A stretch of DNA of 62,309 nt from Vogesella aquatica (lineage in GTDB: Bacteria; Pseudomonadota; Gammaproteobacteria; Burkholderiales; Chromobacteriaceae): the NCBI RefSeq assembly GCF_028548455.1, contig NZ_JAQQLF010000026.1, positions 1 through 62,309 of the forward strand. Reading direction: 5' to 3'. Shown here piece after piece: positions 1-9,723 of this stretch (positions are counted from its first letter, which is position 1; each line of letters starts with the position of its first letter). The notes below the pieces were generated by a model that worked only from the letters and a program-made list of their open reading frames with translations, had not been told where the DNA came from and did no database searches. The translations under genes and the position numbers were made by a program.

Positions 1-724
1 TGTAGTTTGACGATCATGGATTGGGTGCTCGGGAGAGTTGTAGCAGGATACCCATGACTTCTCGTGCTGTGTTCAGTTTGAGTAGCCGATTGCTTATATG
101 ATCGTCAGGGATGCGACAATTAACCGCCCTGCTGGATTTTATCGACGAATATAATCTGGCAGCACTGTTGGCATAGAAATGCATGGCAATGTAGTGTTAT
201 TTATCAAGGCATGCAGCTTTTATTTAAATAATGGCTGGAATTAAGAAACAAGAAACAAGGCTACCCTGCGCATCGGCGTGTTGCTACCCGGATAAAACCT
301 TCCCACTTTGCTCACCATTACGTCAGGTACTGGAGTCGCCGGCAGCGGCCACGCACCATGACGGGGTGATGGGTAAACCTATCGCCGGCTCATGCCGGCA
401 GGCCAGTCAATGCTTCATTGTCTGCACATCGCGACACAATGCAGGCCCGCATCTCAGTACGCAAGCAAGGCAAATCCTATCCCCCGGCCAGCTGAAATAC
501 CGGCCAATACGATGTTGGTTTTAATCCATTCAATAACGAAAATATATTGACAGCAGTAGCAGTGCCGGCTGTGGTATTCGATATGGCATAGTGAATGTCA
601 AGGCTTTGAATTATAGAATCATGCGGTGTCATCTTATCCTGGCAATCAATATCACATGGCGCGCTCAAGCTTTGCCGAATCTGACCTGATAATTACTTTA
701 CCCACGTATTGTCAGGAGCCTTTA
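1..724. other. Left-end stretch with no convincing gene
   Basis: This stretch is visibly poorer in GC than the rest of the window. The open frames in it give cysteine- and proline-rich translations without domain character. A 21-codon protein-like run at 111-176 (ending in a leucine/alanine-rich tail and a stop) may be the last scrap of a decayed gene. A TTGACA at 547-552 could be part of a promoter for the gene at 725, but no well-spaced -10 box goes with it. No RNA gene or insertion-sequence end is recognisable. Confidence 0.6.
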
Positions 725-1381
725 ATGAGCCGGATACAGCGAAAACCATTTGTCGCATTCCAGAGCGGCTTGAGCCCGTGGTTGCCCACCCATGCCGGCA
801 CAAGAGAAGGCATGCCGCCGCCCGTACACGACACCTCAGCCCTGTCCTGTGAATTCCTGAGCTGGGCGCGGTGGCTGGACACCTTGCGCGATGCTGCACG
901 TGGTGGCGATTACGCCGCAGTACAGGCCCTGGCCAAGGGCAAGCTACGCTTCATCCTGCGCCGCAGCAGCTTGCTGCGTGACAAGGCCATGCTGGGAATA
1001 TTGCACCATCTGCAGCTGACAGAAGCACAAGCGCTTTGTCAGGAGTTCGAGCAAGTGATCGGCGAGCTCACCGGTCGCATCATGACGCCAGCTAACGAAT
1101 GGCCATTGCCCGTACGGCTATATGTGCCGGAGGAAACCACCGCCGGCCAGACTGGCGGCCACCGCGGGCAGCAAGAACGCCGCCATGTGCCCACACGACA
1201 AAACCGGCTGGATGCAGTGAGCCAATCCGAAGCGCAGCAGATTTACGGCTGCTTGCGGCTGGTGCTGCGCCTGCTGCAGCAACAGGTCAACCTGGCGGAG
1301 TCGCAAGCGATGTTGCAGGCAACAGGGGTCTTGGCGCGCACGGTAAAGCTGGGCCATCTCGACAATGAGGCTGCCACATAA
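725..1381 (+). CDS. Hypothetical protein, 218 residues
   Basis: I do not recognise this protein. The start chosen is the ATG at 725 because an AGGAG lies at good distance before it; upstream in-frame starts lack a ribosome site. The middle (roughly residues 40-125) and the C-terminus (roughly 165-210) are rich in leucine, alanine and charged residues and look helical. They are separated by a polar, histidine/arginine-rich linker. There is no signal peptide or membrane segment. The base composition is normal for the window, unlike the DNA to its left. A role as a small helical adaptor or chaperone is possible but not shown. Confidence 0.6.
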   Translation: MSRIQRKPFVAFQSGLSPWLPTHAGTREGMPPPVHDTSALSCEFLSWARWLDTLRDAARGGDYAAVQALAKGKLRFILRRSSLLRDKAMLGILHHLQLTEAQALCQEFEQVIGELTGRIMTPANEWPLPVRLYVPEETTAGQTGGHRGQQERRHVPTRQNRLDAVSQSEAQQIYGCLRLVLRLLQQQVNLAESQAMLQATGVLARTVKLGHLDNEAAT

Positions 1382-1436
1382 CCCTGGCTTGGGCGGCTTC
1401 GGCTAAAATGGCCGCCTCTCACCAGAAAGCCCAATC

Positions 1437-2015
1437 ATGCAGCAGATCGTTGATTTCATCCTGGAGCTGGACAAACTCAAGGGCGTTACCCGCAAAACCC
1501 GGCCACTGGGGCTGGACCGCCAGGAAAACTCCGCGGAACACAGCTGGCAGATTGCCATGCTGGCGGCGTCGCTGGCACCTTACGCGCCCGGGCAGGTAGA
1601 CATGAACCGCGTGATCGCCATGTTGCTGGTGCACGATATCGGCGAAATCGACACCGGCGACACGATTGTTTACGCCACCGAAGGCTGGGAAGAGCGCAAA
1701 GCTGCCGAGCTGGCTGCGATGCAACGCATTTTTGGCCTGCTGCCTGCCGCACAGCGCGAGCCGTTCCTCGCACTGTGGCAAGAGTTCGAAGCCGCCGAGA
1801 CCGCCGAATCACGTTTTGCCAATGCGGCAGACCGCGCCATGCCGGTATTGCTGAACCTGGCCAATAACGGCCAGAGCTGGCGCGAAAACGGTATTAGCTA
1901 TCAGCGTGTAGTTGGCCGCATCCGCGAGCCCATCGAAGCGGGCTGCCCTGCACTGTGGGCCTATCTGGCCGAGCGCCTGGCGTACGCCGAAACCCAAGGT
2001 TGGTTTGGTGCCTGA
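1437..2015 (+). CDS. HD-domain phosphohydrolase, YfbR/HDDC2-like
   Basis: A 192-residue metal-dependent phosphohydrolase of the HD superfamily, closest in character to the HDDC2/YfbR group of 5'-deoxynucleotidases. The sequence shows the spaced HD ligands: a histidine in an ENSAEHSW block near residue 34, the HD pair in LLVHDIGEIDTGD near 65, and a late aspartate in NAADRAMPVL near 138. Family knowledge suggests hydrolysis of nucleoside monophosphates in the cytosol, but the substrate cannot be read here. It stands alone, 55 bases after the preceding gene, and is followed by a strong hairpin terminator at 2034-2063. Confidence 0.85.
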   Translation: MQQIVDFILELDKLKGVTRKTRPLGLDRQENSAEHSWQIAMLAASLAPYAPGQVDMNRVIAMLLVHDIGEIDTGDTIVYATEGWEERKAAELAAMQRIFGLLPAAQREPFLALWQEFEAAETAESRFANAADRAMPVLLNLANNGQSWRENGISYQRVVGRIREPIEAGCPALWAYLAERLAYAETQGWFGA

Positions 2016-2033
2016 CACACAGCCAGTGCCATG

Positions 2034-2063
2034 AAAAAAGCCGCCATCAACTGGCGGCTTTTT
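2034..2063 (+). terminator. Rho-independent terminator, bidirectional
   Basis: An AAAAAAGCCGCCA arm pairs with TGGCGGCTTTTT around a short loop. It closes the HD-domain gene on the plus strand and, read the other way, the minus-strand lipoprotein gene that ends at 2077. Confidence 0.85.
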
Positions 2064-2076
2064 GTTTGCTGCTGCA

Positions 2077-3018
2077 TCAGGGAATGATGGCCAGCCCGGC
2101 CAATGGCTGCCCCTGGGCAATGCGCCCCAGACGGCTGGCCTTGCCGGTTTGCAGGTTCACTTCGTACAGCTGGCTGGCCCCCAGCTTCTGCCGCGCCGCC
2201 AGAAACGCCGTGTTTTTCACGTCAGAAATATCCAGTGACGCCGCCTGCAAGGCGCCGTAGCCTACGCCACCAGGCTGCATGCCCAGCACGTCCAGCGCCG
2301 GCAAGCCCAGGCTGCCAACGGTACGCAGCTGGCCGCTATCCGGCGAAACAAAGGGTTGCTCGCCCTCTCTGGAGCCCTGCATGGCCAGGGTGCCGCGCAA
2401 GGCGTCGATGGTGTACAGCGTGGTGATTTTGTCGTTGCGCGCGTTATAGGTATACGCTGCGGCCAGAATCACCGGCTGCTGGCCAGCCTGGCTGTCGCCA
2501 TCGGCGTAGTGCAGGTTTTTGTCTGCTTGTACGCCCTCTTGTGCTGCATTGCCATCGATTTGCGCGCCCGTATCCGGGTGCATGCGCAGGTTGGCGCCTT
2601 GGTCGCTGACAATTCGCATGCGGTCCACTGCCGGGTTGAAATCAAAGCCGAAACGCTGCCCCGCCAGCTGCGGCAAGGCTGCCGGCGGCCCTACCTGGGT
2701 CAGCTGGCCACTCTCTGGCGCAATGGTGAAAACCCGCCCGGCGCGTGACAAACCATACAGAATGCCACGTGCCACGCGGTAATCAATGCCCACCAGTGCG
2801 TCACCCGCTGGCAAACCAGCCAATGGCTGGCGTGACAGCTCGCGCGAGGGCTGGCTGGCATTGATGCGGATCAGCACCATGTCCTGGGTCAGTACATAAA
2901 GCTGCTCGGTACGTAGCTGCCCGGGGGCTTCAGGTGGCAGGCTGGCGCAGCCGGCCAGCAGACTGGCTACCAGGCCCAAGAGGCATAGCCGGGTCGAGAC
3001 AAGGCGTTGAGTATGCAT
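2077..3018 (-). CDS. DUF4394-type lipoprotein
   Basis: A 313-residue lipoprotein. The N-terminus has basic residues, a hydrophobic stretch and the lipobox LLAGC ending at Cys24, so the mature protein should be lipid-anchored. The rest matches the DUF4394 pattern: repeated short strands with the motif DFNPAVDRMRIVSDQGANLRM, typical of a beta-propeller-like extracytoplasmic domain whose function is unknown. An AAGGAT precedes the ATG. It starts 21 bases after sbcC ends in the same direction, so it may be read through from the sbcDC operon, although no functional link with the nuclease is obvious. Confidence 0.8.
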   Translation of the reverse strand: MHTQRLVSTRLCLLGLVASLLAGCASLPPEAPGQLRTEQLYVLTQDMVLIRINASQPSRELSRQPLAGLPAGDALVGIDYRVARGILYGLSRAGRVFTIAPESGQLTQVGPPAALPQLAGQRFGFDFNPAVDRMRIVSDQGANLRMHPDTGAQIDGNAAQEGVQADKNLHYADGDSQAGQQPVILAAAYTYNARNDKITTLYTIDALRGTLAMQGSREGEQPFVSPDSGQLRTVGSLGLPALDVLGMQPGGVGYGALQAASLDISDVKNTAFLAARQKLGASQLYEVNLQTGKASRLGRIAQGQPLAGLAIIP

Positions 3019-3039
3019 GCGTATCCTTCGTGATGCGCC

Positions 3040-6000
3040 TTAGGCGCCGTGAGTAGCGAGAGAAAGGGTAGACAAACCACTACTGCCCTTGTGAACACGT
3101 ATTTGTACCGGGATGCGCTCTTTCAGACCTTCCACGTGGGAGATTACCCCGATCATTTTGCCGCTGGCGTGCAAACTGTCCAGCGCATCCAGTGCGACGT
3201 CCAGCGTTTCCGGGTCCAGCGTACCAAAGCCCTCGTCGAGAAAAAGCGAATCTATTGATGTTTTATGGCTCACCAGGTCGGATAGTGCCAGCGCCAGTGC
3301 CAGGCTCACCAGAAAGCTTTCGCCGCCGGACAAGGTGCGGGTGTCTCGCCGCGTATCGCCCTGCCAGGTATCCACGATATCCAGCTCCAGTTCGCCGCCC
3401 TGCTGCCGTTGCAGCAAATAGCGCCCATGCAGGCGGGCAAGCTGGCGGTTGGCCAGGTGTATCAGGTTGTCCAGCGTCAGGCCCTGTGCAAATTTGCGGT
3501 ATTTGTCGCCTTTGGCCGAGCCGATCAGGCTATCGAGCCGTAGCCAGATATCCAGCTCGGCCTGCTGCTGTGCCATGTCGGCCAGCAGCTGCTGTTGCTC
3601 GGTGCTACGCCGCGCGTCGTCGTCCAGCAGGCTTTGCAAGGCACCTTGTCGTGTCAGGGCGTGCTGGCGGCTGGCGTCGTGCGTGGCCTGGGCTTGCTCC
3701 AGCTCGGCCAGCCCGGGCAGGCCGCCAGCCTCGGCTTGGGCTGCGGCCAACCTTTGCTGGCTGCTATCGGCCACTGCCTGGTGCTGCGCCAGCTGGCTGG
3801 CCAGCTGCGCTAGCTGCGCTTCGTAAGACTGTACGCTGGCATCATCCAGCAAAACCTGCCGCCAGGCCGCCTCATCGGCAAAACCCTTGTCGGCCAGCGC
3901 TTGCCACCACTGCACACTCGCTGCGTTTGCCATGTCGGCGGCTTGCTGCAGCTGCTGTTGTTGCTGGGCAAGCTGCCCCTGTAACTGGCTGGCAGCCTGT
4001 TCCAGTAGAGGCAGGCTGGCGGCCTGCGCTTCCAGCTCGGCAGCAGGGTTGGCCGCAGCGCCGGGCTCGGCACCGGCAGGCCAGCGAGCGTGCCAATGTG
4101 CTACAGCGCTGCATGCTTGCTGGCGCTGCTGGGCGTGCTGTTGCAGGGTGCTAGCCAGTGCTTGCAATGTGGCTTGGTCCGCCTGCCACTGCACCCATTC
4201 TTGCTGGCGCTCGGCCAGCCAGCTTTCCGGCTGCACGGGCAGCGCGTAAGCCGCGCTGGCCAGGCTGCTGCTCAGGCTGCTCTCCAGCTGGTTCAGTTGT
4301 GTTTGCAGCTGTGCGGCACGCTGGCGTTGCTGCTGGCATTGTTGCTGGCTGTCTTGCACGGCTTGCAGTAACAGTGCGTGTTCGTTGGCGGCCTGCTGCT
4401 GTAACTGTACGGCATGTGCCGCGTGGGCTTGTGCCGCTTGGCAGGCCTGGCTGGCGGCGTCGGCCGCTTCTAGCTGTCGGGCACTATCGGCCAGGCTGGC
4501 GCTGGCGGCATCGAGCCGGGCTGGCCACACCGCAGCGTACTGCCAGTCATGCTCCTGCACACCGAGCGTGTCTGCCAGATGCTGCCAGCTAGCCGATAGC
4601 GCATCCAGCCTGGCTTGCAGGCTTTGCTGTTGCTGTATGGCAGCGTGCAGGCTGGCCTGGTGCTGTGCCTGCTGCTGGCTGGCTGCACGGCCGCTTTCTT
4701 CCAGCGCCTCCAGCTCGGTTTGCAGCCGGGTAATGGCCTGCTGTGTGGGCGCACTATCCAGCTGCTGGTACTGCTGGATGGCCGGGTGTTCGTGCGCGCC
4801 GCATAGCGGGCAGGCCTCGCCGGCTTGCAGCTGCTGACGATGCGCTTCCAGACTCTGGATGCGCTGCTCCAGCAGCAGGATGTGTTGCTGGTCGGCCAGC
4901 AGCTTGCGGGTGGTTTTGTATTGCTGGCGCTGGGTTTCCAGCTGCAGCTGCGCCGCGTCTATCTGCGGCTGCAGCGCCTGCTGCTGTTGCCATGCTTGCT
5001 GCAGGCCGGCGCTTAGCGCGCGCAATTCGCCAGCCTGGCCGGCCAGCTGGGCAAGCTGCGTGCTGTACTGCTGGGCTTGTTGCCACTGCTGGCGCAGCCC
5101 GGCCAGGTCTTGCCCTTGCAGTGCCGCTAGCAGTGTGGCTTGCTGTTGCTGCGCGGCCAACTCGGCTTGCTGCGCTGCTGCTTGTGCGGCATCCAGCTGC
5201 GCGGCCATTGTCACGACGCTGGCCTGTTGCTGCGCCAGGCGCTGCTGGCTGTGCGCTTGCGCTGCCTGCTCGGCATACAGTGCCTGGCGCTGTGCTGCCA
5301 GCTGGCCAAGCTGGTTTTGCCACAAGGGTAGCCCCTGCCCCAGCGCGGCATGCTGACTGCGCCGGGCCAGGCTGTCAGCCAGCTGCTGGTGGCGGCGAGT
5401 GGCGTGCTGCAACGATGCGTCGGCTTCTGTTTGCAGCTGCAGTGCCAGCGACAGGGCGTGTTGTGTGCCGGCAGCCAGCTTTTGCTGTGCCTGCACCAGT
5501 GCTTGCTGCAAGTCCTGGCGCTGCTGTTGTTGCTGCGCCAGCTGTTCAGCGGCGCTGCGGTAGGCGTGCTGCAGCGGCTGTATGGCGGCCGCAGGCTGGT
5601 GGGCGTCGAGGCTGGCTTGCCAGGGTGCCGCAGCCTGCCAGCTTTGCGTGCTTTGCTGAAGCTGCTGCGCTGCCAGCACCGCAGCCTCGGCAGCGGCGGC
5701 CTGGTCTTGCTGCAGGCGTATCTGCCGGGCTATCTGCTGACAAGTGCTGGCGCTATCGCCTGCCTGCTGCTGCCATTGCGCCAGCTCGTGTTGCATGTCT
5801 TGCCGGCGGGTATCGTCCAGCAGGTCTGCCGCACTGGCGCGGGTCTGCAGCTGGGCCAGCAGCTGGCGCTGTTCGCGAGTGTGTTCGAATACGCGCTGCG
5901 AGATCTGGCCGTAGATGTCGGTGCCGGTCAGCTCTTCCAGTAGCTCGGCGCGGTCATTGGCGCTGGCGTTGAGAAAGGCGGCAAAACCGCCCTGGGCCAG

Positions 6001-6453
6001 CAGCATGGATTTGGTAAAGCGGGCAAAATCCAGGCCGGTCAGTGCGATGGTCTGGCGCAGCTTGTCGTTGACCTGGCTGCTCAGGATGCGGCCATCTGCG
6101 TGCGCCAGCTCGACTTTGGGTGCCTGTAAGGCGCCATCGGCTTTATCCCGCGCGCGGCGCTGGCTCCAGAAGGCGCGATAACATTCGCCTTTGACTTCGA
6201 ACACCACCTCGGCCAGACAGTCAGCCGTGTGGCGGCTCATGATGTCGTTCCCCCCCGCCGAGATGCTCTTCAGGCGTGGCGTTTCGTGGTAGAGCGCCAG
6301 GCAGATGGCGTCCAGCAAGGTGGATTTACCAGCGCCGGTAGCGCCGGTAATGGCAAACAGGCTGCAATCGGCCAGTGGTGGCTGGTTGAAATCAATCTGC
6401 CACTCGCCTTGCAGCGAGTTCAGGTTTTTCAGGCGTACGCTCAGTATTTTCAT
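3040..6453 (-). CDS. sbcC: Nuclease SbcCD subunit C (Rad50-like ATPase)
   Basis: A 1137-residue SMC-like ATPase that partners SbcD to cut hairpins and protein-blocked DNA ends. Walker A is at residues 37-45 (GATGAGKST). Two very long glutamine/alanine-rich coiled coils flank a zinc hook, CPLC, near residue 545. The signature LSGGESF and the Walker [13 protein letters not shown] lie near the C-terminus. The coiled coils are unusually rich in Gln and Ala (many CAG/CTG-type codons), which produces long false frames on the other strand. The ATG overlaps the sbcD stop as ATGA, showing translational coupling. Three copies of the GTTGGCCGC core lie inside (4048, 3743, 5153). Confidence 0.97.
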   Translation of the reverse strand: MKILSVRLKNLNSLQGEWQIDFNQPPLADCSLFAITGATGAGKSTLLDAICLALYHETPRLKSISAGGNDIMSRHTADCLAEVVFEVKGECYRAFWSQRRARDKADGALQAPKVELAHADGRILSSQVNDKLRQTIALTGLDFARFTKSMLLAQGGFAAFLNASANDRAELLEELTGTDIYGQISQRVFEHTREQRQLLAQLQTRASAADLLDDTRRQDMQHELAQWQQQAGDSASTCQQIARQIRLQQDQAAAAEAAVLAAQQLQQSTQSWQAAAPWQASLDAHQPAAAIQPLQHAYRSAAEQLAQQQQQRQDLQQALVQAQQKLAAGTQHALSLALQLQTEADASLQHATRRHQQLADSLARRSQHAALGQGLPLWQNQLGQLAAQRQALYAEQAAQAHSQQRLAQQQASVVTMAAQLDAAQAAAQQAELAAQQQQATLLAALQGQDLAGLRQQWQQAQQYSTQLAQLAGQAGELRALSAGLQQAWQQQQALQPQIDAAQLQLETQRQQYKTTRKLLADQQHILLLEQRIQSLEAHRQQLQAGEACPLCGAHEHPAIQQYQQLDSAPTQQAITRLQTELEALEESGRAASQQQAQHQASLHAAIQQQQSLQARLDALSASWQHLADTLGVQEHDWQYAAVWPARLDAASASLADSARQLEAADAASQACQAAQAHAAHAVQLQQQAANEHALLLQAVQDSQQQCQQQRQRAAQLQTQLNQLESSLSSSLASAAYALPVQPESWLAERQQEWVQWQADQATLQALASTLQQHAQQRQQACSAVAHWHARWPAGAEPGAAANPAAELEAQAASLPLLEQAASQLQGQLAQQQQQLQQAADMANAASVQWWQALADKGFADEAAWRQVLLDDASVQSYEAQLAQLASQLAQHQAVADSSQQRLAAAQAEAGGLPGLAELEQAQATHDASRQHALTRQGALQSLLDDDARRSTEQQQLLADMAQQQAELDIWLRLDSLIGSAKGDKYRKFAQGLTLDNLIHLANRQLARLHGRYLLQRQQGGELELDIVDTWQGDTRRDTRTLSGGESFLVSLALALALSDLVSHKTSIDSLFLDEGFGTLDPETLDVALDALDSLHASGKMIGVISHVEGLKERIPVQIRVHKGSSGLSTLSLATHGA

Positions 6454-7670
6454 GCTTGCCCTGCCTGTAGTTGCTGCAGGATGTGCTGATGGCGGGTGGC
6501 CAGCTCGGCAGCCAGCTCATCATCAAGGGTTTCCAGCGCCAGGCGGCGGGCAAACACCTCTTGCGGGCTGAGTTCGTCCAGCGTCTCGCGCGGGTTGCCG
6601 GCCAGACTGGCGGCCTGCTGCGGGCGCTCGCGGCGCAGGCGCAGTATGTCCAGCGGCAAGCCGTCGCACAGCTGCGCCAGCCTGTGTTGCAGGTCGGCCA
6701 GGTAGTCATCGGCCTGCACACACACCTCCAGCCATACCGGCTGTGCGCTGCTACCGGCTTGCGCGGCTGCGGCCAACTGTGGCCCCAGGCTGGCCAGCGT
6801 GCCACGCAGCTGGGCCATGGGCTGGAATGCCGGCACCGGCAAGGGGGTAATCTCCTGCACGCTGGTGCTGTCCAGCGTAAGCAGCAGCACTTCTTTTTGC
6901 TGCCGGCACTCGTCAAAGCCCAGCGCGATGGGCGAGCCGCTGTAGCGGATATGCTCCAGGCCGCCAACCAGCTGCGGGCGGTGGATATGGCCCAGCGCAA
7001 TATAGTCCGCCGGCGGGAAGGCCGCGGTAGGGAACGCCTCCAGCGCGCCAACGTAGATTTCGCGTACCGCTTCGCTGCTGCTGGCCCCCACGGTAGTGAG
7101 GTGGCCGGTAGCGATAATGGGCAGCGGCAGACCCAGCGCCATACGCTGCGCGCAGGCTGCGTCGTATACCTGCTGGTAGTAGCTGGCAATGGCTTGCTGC
7201 AGCGAGCGTTGCTTATCTTCGGCGCTCTGCCCGGCTTCGCTGCGCATCACGTCGCGCGGGCGGATAAACGGCAGCGCGCATAGCAGCGCGCCAGGCTGGC
7301 CTTGTTTATTACGCAGCAGATGTACCATGCGCGCCGGGTCTGCATCGATCGCTGGCACTACCAGCGTATTCAACCTGGCCAGCAAAGGCTGACTCTCGGC
7401 CAGCGTGGCCACCGAATCGTGGTTGCCTGCCAGCAGGATGAGCTGTACGCCCAGCTCGTGCAGGGCCACTACCAGGCGGTTGTAGAGTTCGCGGGCGTAG
7501 CTAGGCGGTGCGCCGGTGTCGAAAATATCACCCGCCACCAGCACGGCGTCGGCTTGTTGCACTGCGACTTGCTGCAATAGCCAATCGAGAAAAGCCTGAT
7601 GCTCGGCCTGCCGGCTTTTCCCCATGAAGTGCTGACCCAAATGCCAGTCGGAGGTATGAATAATACGCAT
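6450..7670 (-). CDS. sbcD: Nuclease SbcCD subunit D (Mre11-like)
   Basis: The 406-residue metallophosphoesterase nuclease subunit of SbcCD. The start was placed at [13 protein letters not shown] (ATG at 7670) because family members begin exactly there; a longer reading adds an unrelated 37-residue leader. Phosphoesterase motifs appear in order: SDWHLGQ (Asp8, His10), GDIFDTG near 50, GNHDS near 86 and LGHIHRP near 203. A capping domain follows. It overlaps sbcC by four bases, so the two subunits are made from one mRNA. Together they process replication-generated hairpins and double-strand ends. Confidence 0.96.
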   Translation of the reverse strand: MRIIHTSDWHLGQHFMGKSRQAEHQAFLDWLLQQVAVQQADAVLVAGDIFDTGAPPSYARELYNRLVVALHELGVQLILLAGNHDSVATLAESQPLLARLNTLVVPAIDADPARMVHLLRNKQGQPGALLCALPFIRPRDVMRSEAGQSAEDKQRSLQQAIASYYQQVYDAACAQRMALGLPLPIIATGHLTTVGASSSEAVREIYVGALEAFPTAAFPPADYIALGHIHRPQLVGGLEHIRYSGSPIALGFDECRQQKEVLLLTLDSTSVQEITPLPVPAFQPMAQLRGTLASLGPQLAAAAQAGSSAQPVWLEVCVQADDYLADLQHRLAQLCDGLPLDILRLRRERPQQAASLAGNPRETLDELSPQEVFARRLALETLDDELAAELATRHQHILQQLQAGQA

Positions 7671-7810
7671 GGATAATGCCGTAAAGATAAAGCATGGATG
7701 GATGGTGACGATTCTACCCCGCCAAAGCACGGGCAGATATATGCAATAGCACGGCAGGTAGACGCCAGGGGCGATACCCATACTGGATGCGGCTATGGCG
7801 AGTGGGTGGG

Positions 7811-7850
7811 CAAAAAAATAACCTCCTGAATCGTCACAAGTCAGGAGGTT
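7811..7850 (-). terminator. Terminator downstream of dusC
   Basis: Arms AACCTCCTGA (7820-7829) and TCAGGAGGTT (7841-7850) form a perfect 10-bp stem. On the minus strand it is followed by TATTTTTTT, a good U-tract. The rest of the 7671-7962 gap between sbcD and dusC holds nothing else I can name. Confidence 0.75.
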
Positions 7851-7962
7851 TTATAAGTTCGGGCCGTAGCCCGCCTCTGAACAGGCTGCGAGGAAGCAGT
7901 AATTTCAGAAGATGATTGAATGATATAGGCTCATGCGGCCTTGTGACTATGCGTAAAAATAC

Positions 7963-8925
7963 CTACGCGCCACCAATATGGCGATCGAACACAGCCATCA
8001 ATTGTTCGCCGCCCTCTATTCGTTTGATTTCATTGAAGAAAATCTCGGCTTCGCTGTAAGTGCGCTGCAGCAATTTTGCCCATTGCTTGCTGCGGCTTAC
8101 CGCGTAACGGCCGCCATCGGCACGCAACTGACATTGTTCAGTCAAATCGCGTAGCCACAGCAGCGCCTGCGACCACGCTGCCGGGGGCAGCATTTCACCG
8201 CTTTGCTGCAGGTGGCGGATACGCCAGCCCAGGTCGGGGCTGGCTACCAGGCCGCGCCCTATCATCACGGTTTCGCAACCGCTGATGTCGCGAATGGCCT
8301 GGTAGTCTTCCAGGGTCCAGACTTCGCCATTGGCCACGACCGGTATCGTCATCGCTTCGCGGATACGCGCCAGCCATTCCCAGTGCGCTGGCGGGCGATA
8401 GCCTTCTACCTTGGTACGCGCATGTACGCACAGCTCTTCAGCGCCACCTTGCTGGATGGCATGGGCGCATTCCAGCGTGAGGCTGGTATCTTCGTAACCC
8501 AATCGCATCTTGGCGGTAACCGGGGTGCCGGCCGGCACGGCGCTGCGTACGGCTTGCACAATGCTATAAAGAACGTCGGGCTCTTTCAGCAATACCGCAC
8601 CACCACGGTGCCGGTTTACCGTGGGCGCCGGGCAGCCGAAGTTCAGATCTATCCCGACCGCCCCCATCTCGGCGGCACGCACGGCATTCTGCGCCAGCCA
8701 TTCCGGCTCTGAACCCAGCAGCTGCACGCGCACCGGCACCCCGCAACGCGTGGCCGAGCCGGTTTGCAGCTCGGGGGCCAGCCGCTCGAAGGTGCGCACC
8801 GGCAACAGCGAGTTGGTCACGCGTACAAACTCGGTCACGCACAAGTCGATGCCGCCAATGCGCGTCAGGACATCACGCATGACGTCGTCTACCAGGCCCT
8901 CCATCGGGGCCAGTACAATTTTCAT
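7963..8925 (-). CDS. dusC: tRNA-dihydrouridine(16) synthase DusC
   Basis: A flavin enzyme that reduces uridine 16 in the tRNA D-loop. The 320-residue protein has the Dus TIM-barrel opening MKIVLAPMEG, the catalytic cysteine in NFGCPAPTVNRHRGGA near residue 98, the FMN-binding GEVWTLEDY and MIGRGL segments, and the C-terminal helical tRNA-binding part. DusC is preferred over DusA/B because of the early LVDDVMRDVLTRIGGIDLCVTEFVRV stretch. The ATG at 8925 is chosen over an in-frame TTG four codons earlier. It is divergent from the acetyltransferase with only 30 bases between. Confidence 0.9.
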   Translation of the reverse strand: MKIVLAPMEGLVDDVMRDVLTRIGGIDLCVTEFVRVTNSLLPVRTFERLAPELQTGSATRCGVPVRVQLLGSEPEWLAQNAVRAAEMGAVGIDLNFGCPAPTVNRHRGGAVLLKEPDVLYSIVQAVRSAVPAGTPVTAKMRLGYEDTSLTLECAHAIQQGGAEELCVHARTKVEGYRPPAHWEWLARIREAMTIPVVANGEVWTLEDYQAIRDISGCETVMIGRGLVASPDLGWRIRHLQQSGEMLPPAAWSQALLWLRDLTEQCQLRADGGRYAVSRSKQWAKLLQRTYSEAEIFFNEIKRIEGGEQLMAVFDRHIGGA

Positions 8926-8955
8926 GTTTACCGCCAATACTTAAGGAGCAGCGCA

Positions 8956-9441
8956 TTGTATACAAGCACGCCACACGACACCACGCCGGCAGGCATCCAC
9001 CTGCACCAGGGCGATGCGAGCGACATCGCCAGTGCCCTGCCCCTGCTGGCCGCTTACCGGGCTTTTTACGAGTTGCCCACCGATGCGGCGGCCTTGGCTA
9101 CTTATCTGCAGGCCCGCCTGAGCACCGGCGAGGCCACGCTGTGGCTCGCTAGCCAGGCTGGCCAGCCGGTAGCGGTAGCGTTGTGTTACCGCGGCTATTC
9201 CACCCTGAGCCTGGCCCGTAACGATCTACTGCATGACTTGTATGTAGCGCCAGCCTGGCGCCGGCATGGCATCGCAGCGGCGCTGCTGCGGGCCATACAG
9301 CAAAGCATTCCGCCCGGAGGCAGCCTGTGGCTGGAAACCGCGCACAGCAATCACGGTGCGCAGGCACTGTATCTGGACATGGGCTTCGTGCCGGACACGG
9401 TGTTTCTGACCATGAGCTGGCAGTGCCCGGCCGATTTGTGA
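8956..9441 (+). CDS. GNAT-family N-acetyltransferase
   Basis: A 161-residue acetyl-CoA-dependent acetyltransferase. The TTG at 8956 is taken as start because an AAGGAG lies seven bases before it; no ATG fits. The acetyl-CoA motif LYVAPAWRRHGIAAALL near residues 94-112 carries the R-x-x-G-x-A pattern, and the C-terminal block HSNHGAQALYLDMGF matches GNAT motif B. The substrate is unknown. It could be a small-molecule or protein acetylase; its neighbours do not decide. Confidence 0.85.
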   Translation: MYTSTPHDTTPAGIHLHQGDASDIASALPLLAAYRAFYELPTDAAALATYLQARLSTGEATLWLASQAGQPVAVALCYRGYSTLSLARNDLLHDLYVAPAWRRHGIAAALLRAIQQSIPPGGSLWLETAHSNHGAQALYLDMGFVPDTVFLTMSWQCPADL

Positions 9442-9475
9442 AGCCAGCCGCAACGCGGCACAATGCGGCCAACTT
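9436..9475 (+). promoter_or_regulatory. Candidate promoter with an embedded repeat copy
   Basis: TTGTGA at 9436-9441 and CACAAT at 9459-9464 are 17 bases apart, a plausible sigma-70 promoter for the DUF1653/deacetylase/msrA genes. A TGCGGCCAACTT copy of the dispersed repeat abuts the -10 box at 9464-9475. The match is partial, so confidence is low. Confidence 0.35.
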
Positions 9476-9489
9476 AGCAGGAGCGCACC

Positions 9490-9723
9490 ATGACGACCGA
9501 TATCACCTTGCCAGCGCTGGGGCGTTACCAGCATTACAAGGGCAACCATTACCAGCTGATCGACTTTGCCCGCCACAGTGAAAGCCACGAGCTGATGGCG
9601 GTATACCGCCCGCTATACGGTGACATGGTGCTGTGGGTACGCCCGCTGGCCATGTTTTGCGAGCAGGTCACCATTGATGGCGTCACGCAGCCACGCTTTC
9701 GCCTGCTGGACACGCCGTGCTGA
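9490..9723 (+). CDS. DUF1653 domain protein
   Basis: A 77-residue protein filling one DUF1653 domain: GRYQHYKGNHYQLIDFARHSES near the start and VYRPLYGDMVLWVRPLAMFCE in the middle. The function of the family is unknown; members are small single-domain proteins. An AGGAG-like site precedes the ATG. It overlaps the next gene by seven bases, so the two are translationally coupled. Confidence 0.85.
   Translation: MTTDITLPALGRYQHYKGNHYQLIDFARHSESHELMAVYRPLYGDMVLWVRPLAMFCEQVTIDGVTQPRFRLLDTPC

Noticed and set aside
231-524. Open frame of 97 codons in the left gap
   Set aside because: Cysteine/proline-rich, no domain pattern, no ribosome site and in low-GC DNA.
3192-5972. Very long plus-strand frames opposite sbcC
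   Set aside because: They are shadows of the Gln/Ala-rich SbcC coiled coil; their translations are arginine/alanine/cysteine-rich and featureless.
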